A stretch of 64,000 nt of DNA. Source: Bemisia tabaci. Its lineage: Eukaryota > Arthropoda > Insecta > Hemiptera > Aleyrodidae. A program made the translations under genes and the position numbers. The notes under the pieces are model-generated. The model searched no databases and had not been told where the DNA came from. It saw only the letters and a list, made by a program, of their open reading frames with translations. This document shows, in pieces, positions 11,450-24,300 of this stretch (position 1 is the first letter of the stretch; each line of letters begins with the position of its first letter). Where the stretch lies: NCBI RefSeq assembly GCF_918797505.1, contig NC_092800.1:42079430-42143429 (forward strand). Reading direction: 5' to 3'.

Positions 11450-12239
11450 TGTATGTGCATGGGGAATCCAATTGTATATACGTTGTTTCTTAGATGAGCC
11501 AGAAATCATAGTTCTGAATTCCAAAATGTAGTCCAGTTAGTTGTCACGAAACAACATTCAATAACTCTACGATTTTAAATCAATTAGATGCTATATAGAA
11601 AGTAAGTTTTTTAATGGGCGGTCCTGGATTTGGGAAGAATTTTAACGGTAGAGGACCTCTACATAATATTGTCCGGAGGTGAAAGGACCCTCGAGGATGA
11701 AAGCAATTTTTACAGTAATTTTAATCAAGTTGAGTAAAAAACAGGATTGGGGTTTTTGAAGATAGGCCTATCTTTAGTGTCTATAATAAATACGGCGTCG
11801 ATCCGATCGCTCCAAGTTTTTACTTTTCGATCGAATCCATACCTCTGCTTCGTCGGATCCATACCCTACGCTTCGGAAGGGTTCATCGATCAAATGAACT
11901 TCGTTATGCAATTAGAAGCCACATTTTTTGACTTCGCTCAGAAACAACGTATGTGCCGTTAGTTTCCTTATGCACACAAGAGTTTTTATTGATGAGCCAG
12001 AAATTTTAATTCCGACTAGCAAAATGTAGTCCAAATGATCACGCGCATGCCATTACATTGCTGAGCGACGAGGGATCCCACACAGAAAGTCGCTTCACTT
12101 GCATGCTTTTATTTAAAATTATTTATAAAAATATGTGAATGAAGAGCAGAAAATTAGTTGGGTTTTATGTAATGTTTCGTCTTTTGAAATGATCATAAAA
12201 TTCAAAATCATAAGTTGAAAACCGCTAACGCCGTAAGTT
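11450..12239. other. Gene-free stretch
   Basis: No gene was supported. A faint direct repetition (GATGAGCCAGAAAT..TTAATT..AAAATGTAGTCCA) occurs at about 11495 and 11993, suggesting an old duplicated repeat. Confidence 0.4.
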
Positions 12240-12505
12240 TGAATAATCGCATCAAACACAGTGCGGCCGGCGCGCACAACGCGAACTGCAGAGTAGCGCC
12301 TAACAAGACCACAGGATACTTCATGCATTGCGCGTACAGCACGGTACGCGCCACGCATGGTTCAGCGCCTTACAAGTCTGCAGGATACTTCATGCATTGC
12401 CCGTGCAGCACGATACGTTGCGCGCATCGTGCTGCTTGTGAGTTACAAGTCTGCAGGATATTTCATGCATTGCGCGTATACCGCGGTGCGCGCTCCAGTC
12501 GTTGA
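12240..12505 (+). repeat. GC-rich tandem repeat with CAGGATACTTCATGCATTGC motif
   Basis: The motif occurs at about 12312, 12381 and 12455 (the last with ATTTC), each followed by a CGCGTACAGCACG-like stretch, so the period is about 70 bp. The same motif forms the hairpin at 33786-33859. Open frames of about 100 codons here follow the repeat and are not credible genes. Confidence 0.75.
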
Positions 12506-13459
12506 AAACACATACCCCGGTGTACCCAGTTTCCGAACAAGGCACACCGCGAGCTTCCAATCCTGGGATCATATGATTGTAGAGATTTTGCAATCCTGTA
12601 TGTTTTCCGGTGAAACTATAATTTTTCCCGGCCACTTCGAGGAGTCAGTCCGCAAATGATAATCCGTTAGTCCGATGAGTCCGTTAATTGCAGGGGTCCG
12701 GAATTTCGGACGATGTTTAATTTTTTACTCTATGCTATATATGGAAAAAGTTGGTCACACGAAGTGAGAGGTTTAAAATCACATCGATCGAACTATTAGG
12801 TTTGTGCAATGGAACAACCGAACGTCCCTTCTCAGTTCGGTTCACTCCAAGATTTCGGCGTGACAAATCGAATAGTTCGATCGAAACGGGTTACCGCACG
12901 TTCAGTTGGCACGTTCTTATCTTCTTATTTTTTCTCCTTTAAATTTTTACACAGTAGCTGCAAATTCAATCACCAGAACACGACTCTACGACTGGCAGAA
13001 CTTAGCCATTGAGCGGCGCCCCTGTTGCAAAATAAACCGATTTTCATCTTGACGTCTTCGATATTTCGAAGCGAATATGCTTTTAATATTCGAGTGATCT
13101 GGCAACATCAAGCTGCTGGAGGTACGTGAGAATGCGAGTGTTGAGTGGGCCGTAAATATGTAAATATTGACGCCAAGAGTCAGGACGACAGGGTGACGGG
13201 ATAAGTAGCCCCGAGATATGATACAACATTTATGATATTGGCAACATTTATAACCCTCAGACACCTATCTGTTGGTGACAGCCGTCCGCAGCCAACATAA
13301 ACTCGTTTAGATTCACTGCAGTGATGCTCCGGTGCTGCCGTCTGAATATTTTCTGATTTTGATACTCATGTTTTGAAGGATCATTGGTACAAGCCTTTAC
13401 GCCATGGAAATCCTTTTTAGATGCTTGATACTTAGATTCGCACAGAAAAATAATCGCCG
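12506..13459. other. Gene-free stretch
   Basis: Mixed unique-looking sequence with only short open frames. No repeat ends or RNA genes were recognised. Confidence 0.4.
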
Positions 13460-13690
13460 CACAGTGGATCGAGTCAATTAGAGAGGTCACACACGAGATT
13501 TTTGACTAAAACTGCAAATTTCGATGTTTATCTCGTCACATTTTAAATTTTGAGGGGGATATATTGTGGGAAATTTCACGAGGAAACCAATGGCACCACT
13601 TTAGAACCTCAAAGTTTTGTATAAACGGAGTTATAAGCGTTTAAGGTTTCCAAATTTGTCCGACCTCCTCTATTGACTCAATCCACTGTG
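13460..13690 (+). repeat. Transib-type MITE (CACAGTGG termini), copy 2
   Basis: The termini are CACAGTGGATCGAGTCAATT and ..TTGACTCAATCCACTGTG. The length is 231 bp. The 5-bp flanks are CGCCG and CGCTG. The interior is colinear with the copies at 8961 and (inverted) 43703. Confidence 0.75.
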
Positions 13691-14980
13691 CGCTGTTTAA
13701 GTTCTATGTTGCATATTAACAAAGACATCAACGACGAACGACATTTTTTAACAACGATGAAAGTCTCTTCATAGGGAGAGTCATGTCTTCTCGGGGGTTG
13801 GATGTCAACCACACGCGCGCAGAGAGATATATACAGTTAAGAACGTTTTTCGTAATCTTTGGCCTGTTTAGAATATCCGCACAGGGGGAGTAGGGAAAAG
13901 GTCGGTAATTTTGATTTGACCAGGTCATAGAACGGTTAGGGCCCAAAAGGGCAGCCAACCTATGAACTCAAATTATCCAGAATTATATCATTGCATTTGA
14001 CACAACCCGTCGTTTCAAACATTCTTACAGCATGTACTAAACTTAGTTTTCTGCATAAATGTCCCTAGCTTGTGCGTGAAGACGCTAGTTTAGGAACTAT
14101 CTTGGCCAAATTGGTTTGTCATAAGAATACCGATGCCGGGATTTTATACCTTTCGGTATGAATTACCGATTCACCAGAAAATTTGCACACTTTTTCATTG
14201 AATTTTTCACAGAGTTTTATTTCATAATTATTTCTCGTGTCCGTGGAGAATTTTAAAGAAACTTACACTTTAACTTCTCCAAAATTGATCACTTTATCGG
14301 GAGAAATTTGGCAACGCTCGGATGTTTTTTCTCAGCAGGTCAGTCTAGTTGTCGATTCGGGAGACATCGTTTCCCGCTTCAAATGAACACTTTAGAGCTG
14401 AAAAAATATTGAGCGATGCTCGAATATTCCCTTTCGTCATCGTCGTTGGAAGAATCTGACTGATTACAGCTCGAATTTCCTCCATTCGCCTCCTTCTTCC
14501 CATCCGTTGAATTTCGTATAGACTCCCCCCCCCCCCCCCCGCATGTACCACCCCCTCGTGTTCAGCCTCCCCCTCCCCCGTCCCAAGAGCGATGATGTAT
14601 GCCGCGCAAGTTTTTCAATTAAAATTCATCGGCGAGGCATCATGTCTCTCGCGTTTGAGCCGATGTTGATCGTCATAAAAACTTGCGGCTCACCGATGTC
14701 AAGTTTGAGTCGAAAACCGCTCTACCCTCGACCGCGATCACTCCGTGCAGTTTTAGGGGAAACTCTTTGAAAAGTAGTTTTCACGCTGAAAGGGAAGACA
14801 CTCGAATTTTATCTGTGTTTAAAATACTGGGTAATATTCTGTTCAGGAGTTGATATGCAGAATTTTCGTAGAGTGAAACGTTTTCTACACGAGATTTACA
14901 GACATTAAATGAAGTTTTTTCTAATACAGACCTTGTCTGATTGCCCTTTCAGGATTTTGAAGCATTTCGTAGTTTCCCGC
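13691..14980. other. Gene-free stretch with poly-C tract
   Basis: A run of about 18 C lies at 14523-14540. Around it the sequence is moderately GC-rich with short open frames on both strands. A degenerate AATTTGGCAAC..CTC..GG motif at about 14306 recalls the CTGCCGTG family. No gene was supported. Confidence 0.4.
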
Positions 14981-15064
14981 TACCATATTTTCAGTTTTCA
15001 CTACCATATTTTCAGTTTTCCCTACCATATTTTCAGTTTTCACTACCATATTTTCAGTTTTCAC
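14981..15064 (+). repeat. 21-bp tandem repeat, 4 copies
   Basis: The unit TACCATATTTTCAGTTTTCA plus one base repeats four times with single-base changes. Read in reverse it would encode VVKTENM units, but the surrounding frame is short and AT-rich, so coding is unlikely. Confidence 0.9.
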
Positions 15065-15355
15065 ATTTTGTCTTTTTAATATTAGTGTCAATAGACCGCC
15101 AAAAAGTGCCCTTCTCATACTGTATTTTTGCAGGGTTAAATATAAGTGTTAAAAGACTCCATGAGTCTGCTCACATCTCTGCATTGTATATTTAAATTGT
15201 ATATAATACTGAATAAAAAAATAAAATAAAATAAATAAAATTTCGTAGTTTCCCGGACGAAGGAAGTAACTCCATTCCAAGGTTGCCGAATTGATTAAAA
15301 CGCGATGTATTTTACAAAAATGTACCTGGGCAATTTTTTATCCAACATTTTCCTC

Positions 15356-15440
15356 ATTTGGACGTCTGTATGCTGAAAGGAACTATGTGCACAGGGTTTG
15401 CGTGAGACATAGTTCCTTGTAGCAAAAATACGTCCATTTG
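15356..15440. repeat. Palindromic MITE, GGACGTATTT family
   Basis: TTTGGACGTCTGTATGCTGA..AGGAACTATG is mirrored by CATAGTTCCTTGTAGCAAAA ATACGTCCATTT. Confidence 0.75.
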
Positions 15441-15860
15441 TGCATGAAATTTAAGGAAAAATCCGTGAAATTTTCAATTAGGAATGCCCAAAATTCTTCT
15501 GGTTAATATGCAATTGCGAGGGAAAATTTGGCAACATTGAAACGGAGTTACGTTCTTTCGTGATGGAAACGACGATTTTAACAGGGATGCAACAATTTGG
15601 AAAAATAAGTTCCATGACATTTCCCTGATTTTCCAGTCACAGTTTGGTGAAATTCCCTGACAACTGAGGATATGACAGATCGTTAATAAGACATAATTGA
15701 AAATAGTTTTCGGGCAAAATTTGTTGTTCGAAACCTCAAACCCATTCTTCTAAGTAAGTAAAGGCAAATCTAACAAATTTCCCCTGACATTTTCCGGTTT
15801 TCTCGGTATTCTCTGGCTGTGGCAACCCTGTTTTAATGAAGCTACGCATTTTTTGGCTTT
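15441..15860. other. Gene-free stretch
   Basis: AT-rich sequence with a GGAAAATTTGGCAACATTGA motif at about 15520 resembling the inner part of the CTGCCGTG family. Nothing else was recognised. Confidence 0.35.
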
Positions 15861-15870
15861 ACCAACCTTT

Positions 15871-16276
15871 AGAGTACCTATATTAAGAGAGTATGGCCAC
15901 TGGTGTTACCACCTCTGATTGGCTCAGCCACCTTAGGCTGAATGGAGCCCTTAGGACCCAAAAATGGCGGACGCCATAAGTTAATGTAATGCAAAATTAC
16001 TCGAAATGTAGTTTTCTTTGCTTATCGTAACGAGAAATTTACCCAAATGCACTATTGCGGCTTCTTTACATATTTTTACGGCTAATCGTGTGCAATTTTC
16101 GAGAACAATTATCTTAGATGTAGTAAGGTTAGCAGCAAGTGCGATTGGTGATAACCGTCAAAAGTTGGCAATGACCTTCCTCCCATCCTCAAAAACCAAA
16201 ACAAAGCACCGTCATTTTTGGGTCCGAAGCCTCTCCATGGGGCCCAGTGGCCATACTCTCTTAGTATAAGTACTCT
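15871..16276. repeat. MITE with perfect 10-bp target duplication (Mutator-like)
   Basis: The termini are AGAGTACCTATATTAAGAGA..GGCCACTGG and the inverted CCAGTGGCCATACTCTCTTA..AGTACTCT. The 10-mer ACCAACCTTT immediately precedes (15861-15870) and follows (16277-16286) the element. The length is 406 bp. A 9-10 bp duplication is typical of Mutator-like elements. The 83-codon frame at 16018-16269 inside it has no recognisable product. Confidence 0.85.
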
Positions 16277-16689
16277 ACCAACCTTTACACACATGCTCGT
16301 AGGATAAACTTCAGGTAAACGAGAATGGATGATCTCTTGCGTCTCCGGTGTTCCAAATCTGGGTTTTCCGGGTAAAATTGGCAACAGCTGAGCGGTTCCC
16401 TGGATTCCCCTCCGTCACCCACGGTCGTTCACAGAGCCGTCCGAGGGCTTAAAAAATCAAGGCTCGGGAGTTAGTGACCGAGTTACGGTCCCGAAAACAC
16501 TTGCTGAAAAAACATCGGTGGCTCTTTGACAAAAGCGCCAGCGTAACAGTTCCCGCCGCGGAAATGATGTTCCGTATGCGGTGACAGAGATTAAAAATCA
16601 CGGACGAGAGCCGTGGAAACACATCGCGAAACGACGGACTCTCGTGGAAAATAAATCATTTCAACTTTCGGAGCTACGTAATGGCTTAT
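16277..16689. other. Gene-free, moderately CpG-rich stretch
   Basis: GC content rises between about 16385 and 16640. No domain-bearing frame or repeat end was seen. It might be promoter-proximal sequence for gene 2, but it lies 1.8 kb upstream of the first recognised exon. Confidence 0.3.
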
Positions 16690-16814
16690 TCGGACGTATT
16701 CCTGCCAAACGGAACTTTTTGTATCATGACGTGAGCCCTGTTATGCATATATTCTTATGGGTCTCGAGGCTCATGTCTTAATGCACATAGTTCCGTTTGG
16801 CAGAAATACGTCCG
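16690..16814. repeat. Palindromic MITE, GGACGTATTT family
   Basis: TCGGACGTATTCCTGCCAAA CGGAAC is mirrored by GTTCCGTTTGGCAGAAATAC GTCCG, with arms of about 25 bp and few mismatches, suggesting a relatively recent copy. Confidence 0.8.
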
Positions 16815-18395
16815 TTTTTCAATGCACGTACACCTGCAGCCGGGGATCAAAGCATATTTTCCTATTTAACTTTCCGAGAGCTTTACATACAGCTTTTCCT
16901 CATCTTCACACGATCAGAGAGCTGTCACTTCAAAAAGTTTGTACTCTGGAAACGCAGTCGGGGCCGTGACGTCCTATAGGCAAGTGGAGCGGTTGCTCAA
17001 GGCGCTGGGGGGGGGGGGGGGGGCGCCAAAAAGTCGGAAGGAAAAAAGGACGGGAAAAACGAAAAATAGATAAAAATGATCTCTTAAAATTCAAAAATTT
17101 TTAGGGAACCCTTTCCCCGCAACCTTCTCTCAGGATCCGGGGGGGAGAGGGGTCACCGACAACATTCTTAAGCCCCAAGTGCTAAAAGTTCACGCCACGG
17201 GTCTTTATGCAACTCCTTAGCGCGCAATCTGTGTTGTCTTTAACACGCTTATTCTTTGCCGTTGGTGCGGGCAGTTTTTCATATAGTGACCGCCGGTCAT
17301 GTTTAACCAGAGAGACGAAACTTAAAAACTAAGTTCTTATTACTGTTACTGATACTTTATTGCTTTGTTTCGTTGATTGATTGCCCTGTAATTGTCTGAT
17401 GAGGTCCCTCTTGTCAGTCGAAAAGCGCTTAGCATGTATTAAACTACCCACAGAATGAAAGGTATTACAGCTACACTATGTTTCTCTTTATTGGTGTTTT
17501 TCACTTAAGAAAACCTTACCGAGGTGAACGATCTCGCGAACCGTTGAAAACTTTGCTGTGTATGAGATAGCGATTCATCTGAAGTTTTTGTACTTGCAAA
17601 CCAAGGAAAGAGGAAGGAAACAAAATTTGTGATCTTCAATTGAAACCATACACTGGAAAGAATTGGCGAAATTGTCAGTTTAGTCAGATTAGGATTTCTT
17701 TAGTCCCTTATCCGTGCAAATCCGGTATAGGCGGCGATTAAGAAAAATTTCCGGCGGAAAACGGGAAATTTGAAAAAAAAAACGTGTCTCTAAGTACGCA
17801 GATTACGCGTTTAAGAGTCGATTACAGACTTTATAATGTTCCCACCGTGCTTTTTGTGCGGTTTTCCTTGTAAAAAGTCTATAGACCGTATTCGATAATG
17901 GTTCGATGTATCGTTTGGTTCAAAACAATGGAACATAACTTCAAACCAAACTGTTAGGATTTAAGTTGGAAAAGCTGAAAATGAGAAAATTCCTTACAAT
18001 TTCACTTTGCATTGGCATTTGGTACTCAAAAGAATAAAACATCTGTTACAAAAGACCCGTTCCCTCCGATTTCTAAATTGACTTTTGAGGCTGTGTTTAT
18101 GTTTTGAACCAATCGGTATCGATACAATCTCACCTGTTTGATGTATCGAATACGATCTATTGAGTTGATTGTGTCCCTTGCGTGGAACAGACTTTTTTTC
18201 TGCGATATTATTGCAATTCATTGCTACATGTGCTACATAGATTTGTTGTATTTTCCTACGTCACTGAGACTGTCACAAAAATAATAACGGTCACTTTCTT
18301 CAGTTTTTTTCTCATGAACCCAGGCTTAACTTATTACATTTCGTTCACGCGTAAATAAGATATTAAATAATATTTCATTCGGATTTTGTCGGCAG
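16815..18395. other. Region upstream of gene 2
   Basis: It contains a G run at about 17008-17023, a GC-rich patch to about 17160, and AT-rich sequence with TATTCGATA / TATCGAATA motifs at about 17885 and 18142 that may be eroded inverted-repeat ends. A 5' exon of gene 2 (start codon, possible signal peptide) could lie here but I could not identify it. Confidence 0.4.
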
Positions 18396-21300
18396 ATCTC
18401 GGAGGATGCGACACTGTCTTACAGGCCCTTCGATATGCTTCGCAACAGTAACCTCTTCATCGACCAGACGGCCTTTATCGATACTTTCATGGGCTCAGAG
18501 GATGACCACGTGCTTTTCTCCGCACCTCGAGGGTTCGGGAAATCGACGATTTTGGATATGTTTAAACGCTTTTTAGAAATCGACACCCACGAGAATGGAA
18601 CCAAAAAAACCGACAAACGCACCCATAAAAATTACCGAACATTCGCGGATACGATCCCTAGCACTGGTGCACATTTACACATCTTCCAGCAAAAAAAGTT
18701 CTTCGAAAGTAATTTTGGGGAACACCCGGTCATATTCCTTGATCTCGACACAAAAGGCAATCAAACACATGATTCACCATCATACCTGCGATTTCTTCTC
18801 AATGGTCCCATTAAATCAGCGTTTTTAGACCACGCTTATTTGATACATTCGCCGATAATATCTAATGAAGAAAAAGAACTGATGCGACGATACCTGGAGC
18901 ATAACCAGGATCTTCAAGAGATAGATCTACATCTTAAGGTTACTGAAGGTTTAAGACTCCTGAAGAGGCTTTTACAGAAGCAGTTCATGAAACAGCCCAT
19001 TCTTTTGGTGGACAACATTGACTCTCAGATTCAAGAGTTGCTCTTTGACTCGGATCCGAAGCTGCGCTCTAAAGATGCGTTGGCTAAAATGGAATTTATT
19101 ATGTTTAAGAGAATTGATATTTTAGACGATTTCTCAGCTGATGTCACTGTCTTGAAATCCTTCATTACAGGTAAATAAGAATGAAATGCACGGAAAAAAA
19201 GATATCACAATCCCAACTATACTTCTAGCTGATTTTGGCGCCAGTTATAAGAGTAGTTGCACAAGCCAGAGGTATGGTTAAGTCAGCTGAAAGTGTGGTT
19301 GGATCAACCATACCTCCAGCTGGTGCCCCTTAAGTATGGTTAGATTAACTGTGCCGCTGGCTGGTGCCTTTACACTTCCAACTAGTGCAGCCACTCGTAT
19401 GGCTGGCGCTGAAATCAGCTGGAAGTATCGTTGAGATTGTGATATTTTTTTTCAGTGTGGTACGGAATCCGTCCATCATTACTAATTACCAAAAAAATTA
19501 TTTCCAAAATTTAGACGATGGATTCATTAGAGACAGAAATACAACTTTTAAGCACCGAATCTCGTGTTCCTGAGTTAAAATTACAATCAACACTCCAAAT
19601 TACAAAAATATGCCTCTGATTAAAATTATTGAAGTGTCAACAAAACGTCATGAGATGTGTTCCAAAATTTGCCAGTTTAGGAACTATCTATCTCATTTGT
19701 CTCTGAAAAATTATCGTACGCTCTTCGTAAAAAATTAAGGGTCATATTTACGGTCAGCCTTTAAACTCCAAGACTTTCATAACCGATAAATTTCTTGGGC
19801 TTAAACGAGGACCTAAACATAATGGAAAACTGTGAATATGACCCAGAATTTTCTAAAGTTTCTGAAGTCTTCTCAAAAGAAAAAGTGTTTGGAGGATCTC
19901 AGGTATTACTGAAAAAACAGTGAAAATTTAAGTAGGCTGCATGCAAAAAGAGGGCTACAAAGAACCATCCAAAGAAGGGAATTTTTAAGCAAATTCCTTT
20001 CTCTTTTCAGTCTTAGTTTTTGTTTCAATTAAATATAGGTGTTCTACGGCCGTACGTATCCTGCAGTAGATGTAAACGTCAGAGCCTGACACATTCTAAC
20101 AAGCTCGCGAAATTCTTCAGTCTATCCAAGTCCCAAGTGACAGGACTGATAGCGTCGTGGGGCATAAATCAGACGGTGGACCAACTAGACACTTGGTACG
20201 GCTTAAAATTAAACCAGATGCAGGTGCCTTCGAACCCCGTTAAGCCGCAGTTCAATCCGTACTCCATCTACAGGTTGGTGTATGTTCATTTTGTCACAGC
20301 TCATGGCGCCGCGCAAACATGTTTTAAAATATCACAGCTATTTCTGTGTTTGTGCCAAAAAAACCAAATTTGAATGAGTCTGGCTAACTGTGCCTTTATG
20401 AGGTGGATATTCAAATTATTTAAAGGAGCACGGCAGAAATTAATTTGCTGATTTAACAATTCAATTGCTAAAAAAAGTGACTGCAATTATTCCAACGTAG
20501 ATTTCATCACATAAAAATGCTACTTTATCCTCTATTGTAAGTTAATTTGACCACGGGGGTGGTTAAAGTAGCATTTGTTTGTTGTAAAATCTACACTGAA
20601 ACATTGCAGTCACTTGTTTTTGCAATTGAATTGTTAAGTCAGCATTTTAATTTGTTTCGTGAGCGAAAAACTCAATTTCGAATCAGAAAACAGACCAATT
20701 TCCAATGTAAGGAGCTGAACGTTTTAAATTATTTTCAAGGACATCAGGTCAACAATCATTTCCAGCCATAATTTACATCAGATTTCCTAAACAAGTTGGG
20801 TTTGAATTGATGGAGCAACTAAACCAACTTTGCAGAAGGGCTTGGAGTATCACAATCACTTGAAGGCGTATCCAGCCGAAGGTGTCTGGATCATTTGGAC
20901 GTATTTATGCTTAAAGGACCTATTTGCATAAGGATTGCTTGGAACATAGTTCCTTTTAGCATGAATTTGTTGATTTTATCACTCTAGATGGAATAGCTAT
21001 GAAGATGACGAAGACCTGTTAGTCAGAAAACTAATCGAATGTCGCACCATTGCAAAAATAAATCGCTCTGAAGGGACGAGCTGAATTATGAATTATATTT
21101 ACTGAATTATTCTGCTCTATTAGGTTCTTGCTGAGTGGTTCGACGAGGCTGAGATCTTACTGGACCGAGCTGGACTCACTGTTGACGCTCCCAGCGGCTT
21201 TCTTGCCGGAGTGTTTCGGACAGCACTTGCTGGAGTGTTTCGAAGAGTGCACTTTCCCCTCTGCCTGGGCCTGGTTTGCTAAAAACGGATGGACACACAG

Positions 21301-24300
21301 AGAGGTGAAAGAACTACAGGAGTTGCGGAGAACTGGCGAGTGCACGAGCATTACGCGTGCCACCCTTACTTTGTATCTCATGGACAGTGGCTACTTGTTT
21401 CCTTCGGCAGCATCTCCTGACACCTACCAGATACCGAATCAAGAGGCAAGTCTAGTATTTACTCCGGAACTCCCTCTAAAGCTAGAACAATTTATTCCCC
21501 GATTCTTTGCAGCGAAAAGCAGTGGCGTGGCGTGCTTTGCGATACATCGATTGATTCGCCATTCAAACCTATGAAAAAATATCGATTATCAGGGCGTTCG
21601 CAGCGAACACCTTAGTAATCGATTCTTTACCATAGCTTCAAATGGCGATACATCGATAATCGATCCTTCACGCCACGCCACTGGCGAAAATGTATCTCCG
21701 GGTCCCCATTGATGAGATAGATACCTATCTGCCCCCCCCCCCCCCCCCCCGAGGAGTTATATTATAGTTTCGCCAATGGAGTCTGTCCAGCCGGTGTATA
21801 AAAAATCATAGATGGACTTGCTGTTTTGGGGGAATATTCTAGAGTCTGCTAATGGGTATGTTGCGCTGGTCAAATAATCGTGTTTTGTTCCTTGTAGAGT
21901 AGCTGAAATAATATAGGATCCGTCCGAACCGCAACTTTCCACGTTCAATATTAACCGAGATATCACCCTTTGAAAAGTCGGGTTTTTGACGTCATCCACC
22001 GCGGTAGTGACGCCCTTGGTTTCTTCCATCTTAATTTGAAATTTGGCAACTCTCGAATGTTCAATACATTTGAAATTTGGCAACTCTCGAATGTTCATAC
22101 GGCGTTCTTCCTTAGCACGGCAGAACTGACCTTAGCTATTACCAGGAAGGAGTATAGACTATAAGGGCTCAAGATTCAATTGGAAACTCAGTTTCACGAG
22201 AAGGTATAGTCACAATGTCAATGTTGCATCTGTAACTGGTAGAGAGGTGTAAAAAAAAATATTCACAAATTTCCCTGAAAATTAGTGGTTTGTCTAAGGA
22301 AAGGCAACGCCTGAACGCCCATATGGCGTTTTTCCTTAGCATAGCAGTCTTACGGTGATTTATATTTCTCTTGATTTAGGTAAAAAAACACGTCTCGAGG
22401 TTGCTCATGGCTGTGACGACGAGCAAATGCCCAATACACGGGAACAAACAATTCCGGGACGACTTGTTCGAGGCGCTCTTCGACGTAGACGGTTCGCACC
22501 TGAACATGCGCCGGTTCCTGGACATGTTGGTCGTGGTCCTCGTGGCCGAAGAAAGGAAGGGACCGGTTCCTGCGACGACGCTAGCGCACTCCCTCCGGGT
22601 TCAACTCATCAACCCCCCACGGCTCCCGAATAAATTCAACGTCACATACGTGGACACGAGCATGATCGAGGAGCAGACGAACCAGCACCTCTGGCGTGAC
22701 AGCCAAGAGAGCAGTAAGTGTCAAATTATTTACATCAAGTGGATTGCATTTTGCAAAAACGAACCACTAGCATTGCAATGATGCTAAGATTGCGCAACTT
22801 CATCTTTTGCAATATAATTGCGGAAATCGTGAAAAACTATGAAATTTAGATGGTAATTTTTGTCTTAAATTTACAGTTTTTAGCGAGGAAAATAGAAACT
22901 ATGAATGGATAATCGGGTTTTTCCTCCAAGACAAAAGAAGTTGCACAATCTTAGCAACATTGCAATGCTAGTGGGTCCTTTCTGCAAAATGCAATCCAAG
23001 TTTCCTTCAAATTTCGTCTAATCGGTCTTAATAAAATCACTGAAATAGCTATAAAACAGCAAAATTCACCTTAATTGTACACAGAAGAGAAACATGAGAA
23101 AGCCGTAAGTGCGCAAAAAATGACTAGTTTCGGGCAAAACGGCCGCATGTAACGTTATTCCTCCAAAGAGCCGATGAAAACAGTGCTTTCAAGTAAAGTG
23201 CCGCCTTTTTCTGCCGATCTCTCACCTGAAAATGTGTTTGTTGTGTGTCCAAAATCGAGTTTCTTTCAAAATTCGTCTAATCTCTGTTAGGTGAAATCAC
23301 CGAAATAACTAAAACAGCGAAATTCATTTTATTTTTAAAAAGACGAAACATATGAGAAAGCCGTGAGTGCACAAAATATGTCATATCAGGCAAAACAGCC
23401 GTAAGTGGCATCATTCCTCCAGAGAGCCAATGAAAGCAGTGCTTTCGAGTAAAGGACCGCCCTTTTCTACCGATTTCTGCCCTGAAAATGTGTTTGTTAG
23501 GTGTCCAAAACGCAACCACGAAAGTATACAGCTGATAGTACTTACGGCTGTCTTGCCTAACAAAAACCCAGCATGAAGATGAAAAATACCCTTTTGATGT
23601 ACTTGAAATAAAATCTGCCTATTTTTAATAATCCAAACGCTTCAAAATTCGTCTAATCTCTCTTAGATGAAATCACTGAAATAACTAAAACAGCAAAATT
23701 CATCTTATTTTTATGAAAACGAGACATGCAAATTATGAGAAAGCCGGTAAGTGCGTATAATAAATGATTTAGTTTCTAACACAACTGCAGTAAGTGACAT
23801 TATTCCTCCAGAGAGCCAATGAAAGCAGTGCTTTCAAGTACAGCGCCGCCCTCTTCTGCCAATTTCAGTGGCACCTGAAATTGTGCTTGTTGTGTGCCCA
23901 AAACGCAACCAATAAAGCATGCAGAAGACAACACTTACGGCTGTCTTACCTAACAAAAACCCAGCATGAAAATGAAAAATACCCTTTTTATGAGATGAAA
24001 TAAAATCGGTCGATTTTTCAAAACGATTTCTAGTGGTATTTCGGACGATAAAGGGCAAATCGACAAAGAACAAAGGCTTCTTTCAATAAAATTTTCCGGT
24101 CAGAAGCTTCTGAGCCCGTTTTCTCAAAACTTTATTTTTGCACTTACTGCTCTCTTCTCTATCATTGCAGATCGGCTTTCCATCTGGTTTTCGGGCTTCG
24201 GAAGAGAGAGGTCTCGATGGCGTTCGCTATCCATATGGAGCTTGGGAACGAGTTACAACCGAAGAATGGGACACTGACCGAGGCGCATTTGGAGGTTTTC

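Noticed and set aside
12215..12659. 96-100 codon frames with repeated SAGYFMHC-type peptides
   Set aside because: They are read from a tandem DNA repeat whose motif also occurs as a non-coding hairpin at 33786-33859.
21446..21740. hAT MITE as a gene-disrupting insertion in exon C of gene 2 (the frame resumes after it as MYLRVPIDEIDTYL, faintly like gene 1 FAFRVPNLEI)
   Set aside because: The segment YQIPNQE before the element already supplies the RVPNLE equivalent, and joining it through a GC-AG intron to VKKHVSRLL gives a far better alignment. The MITE is therefore intronic.
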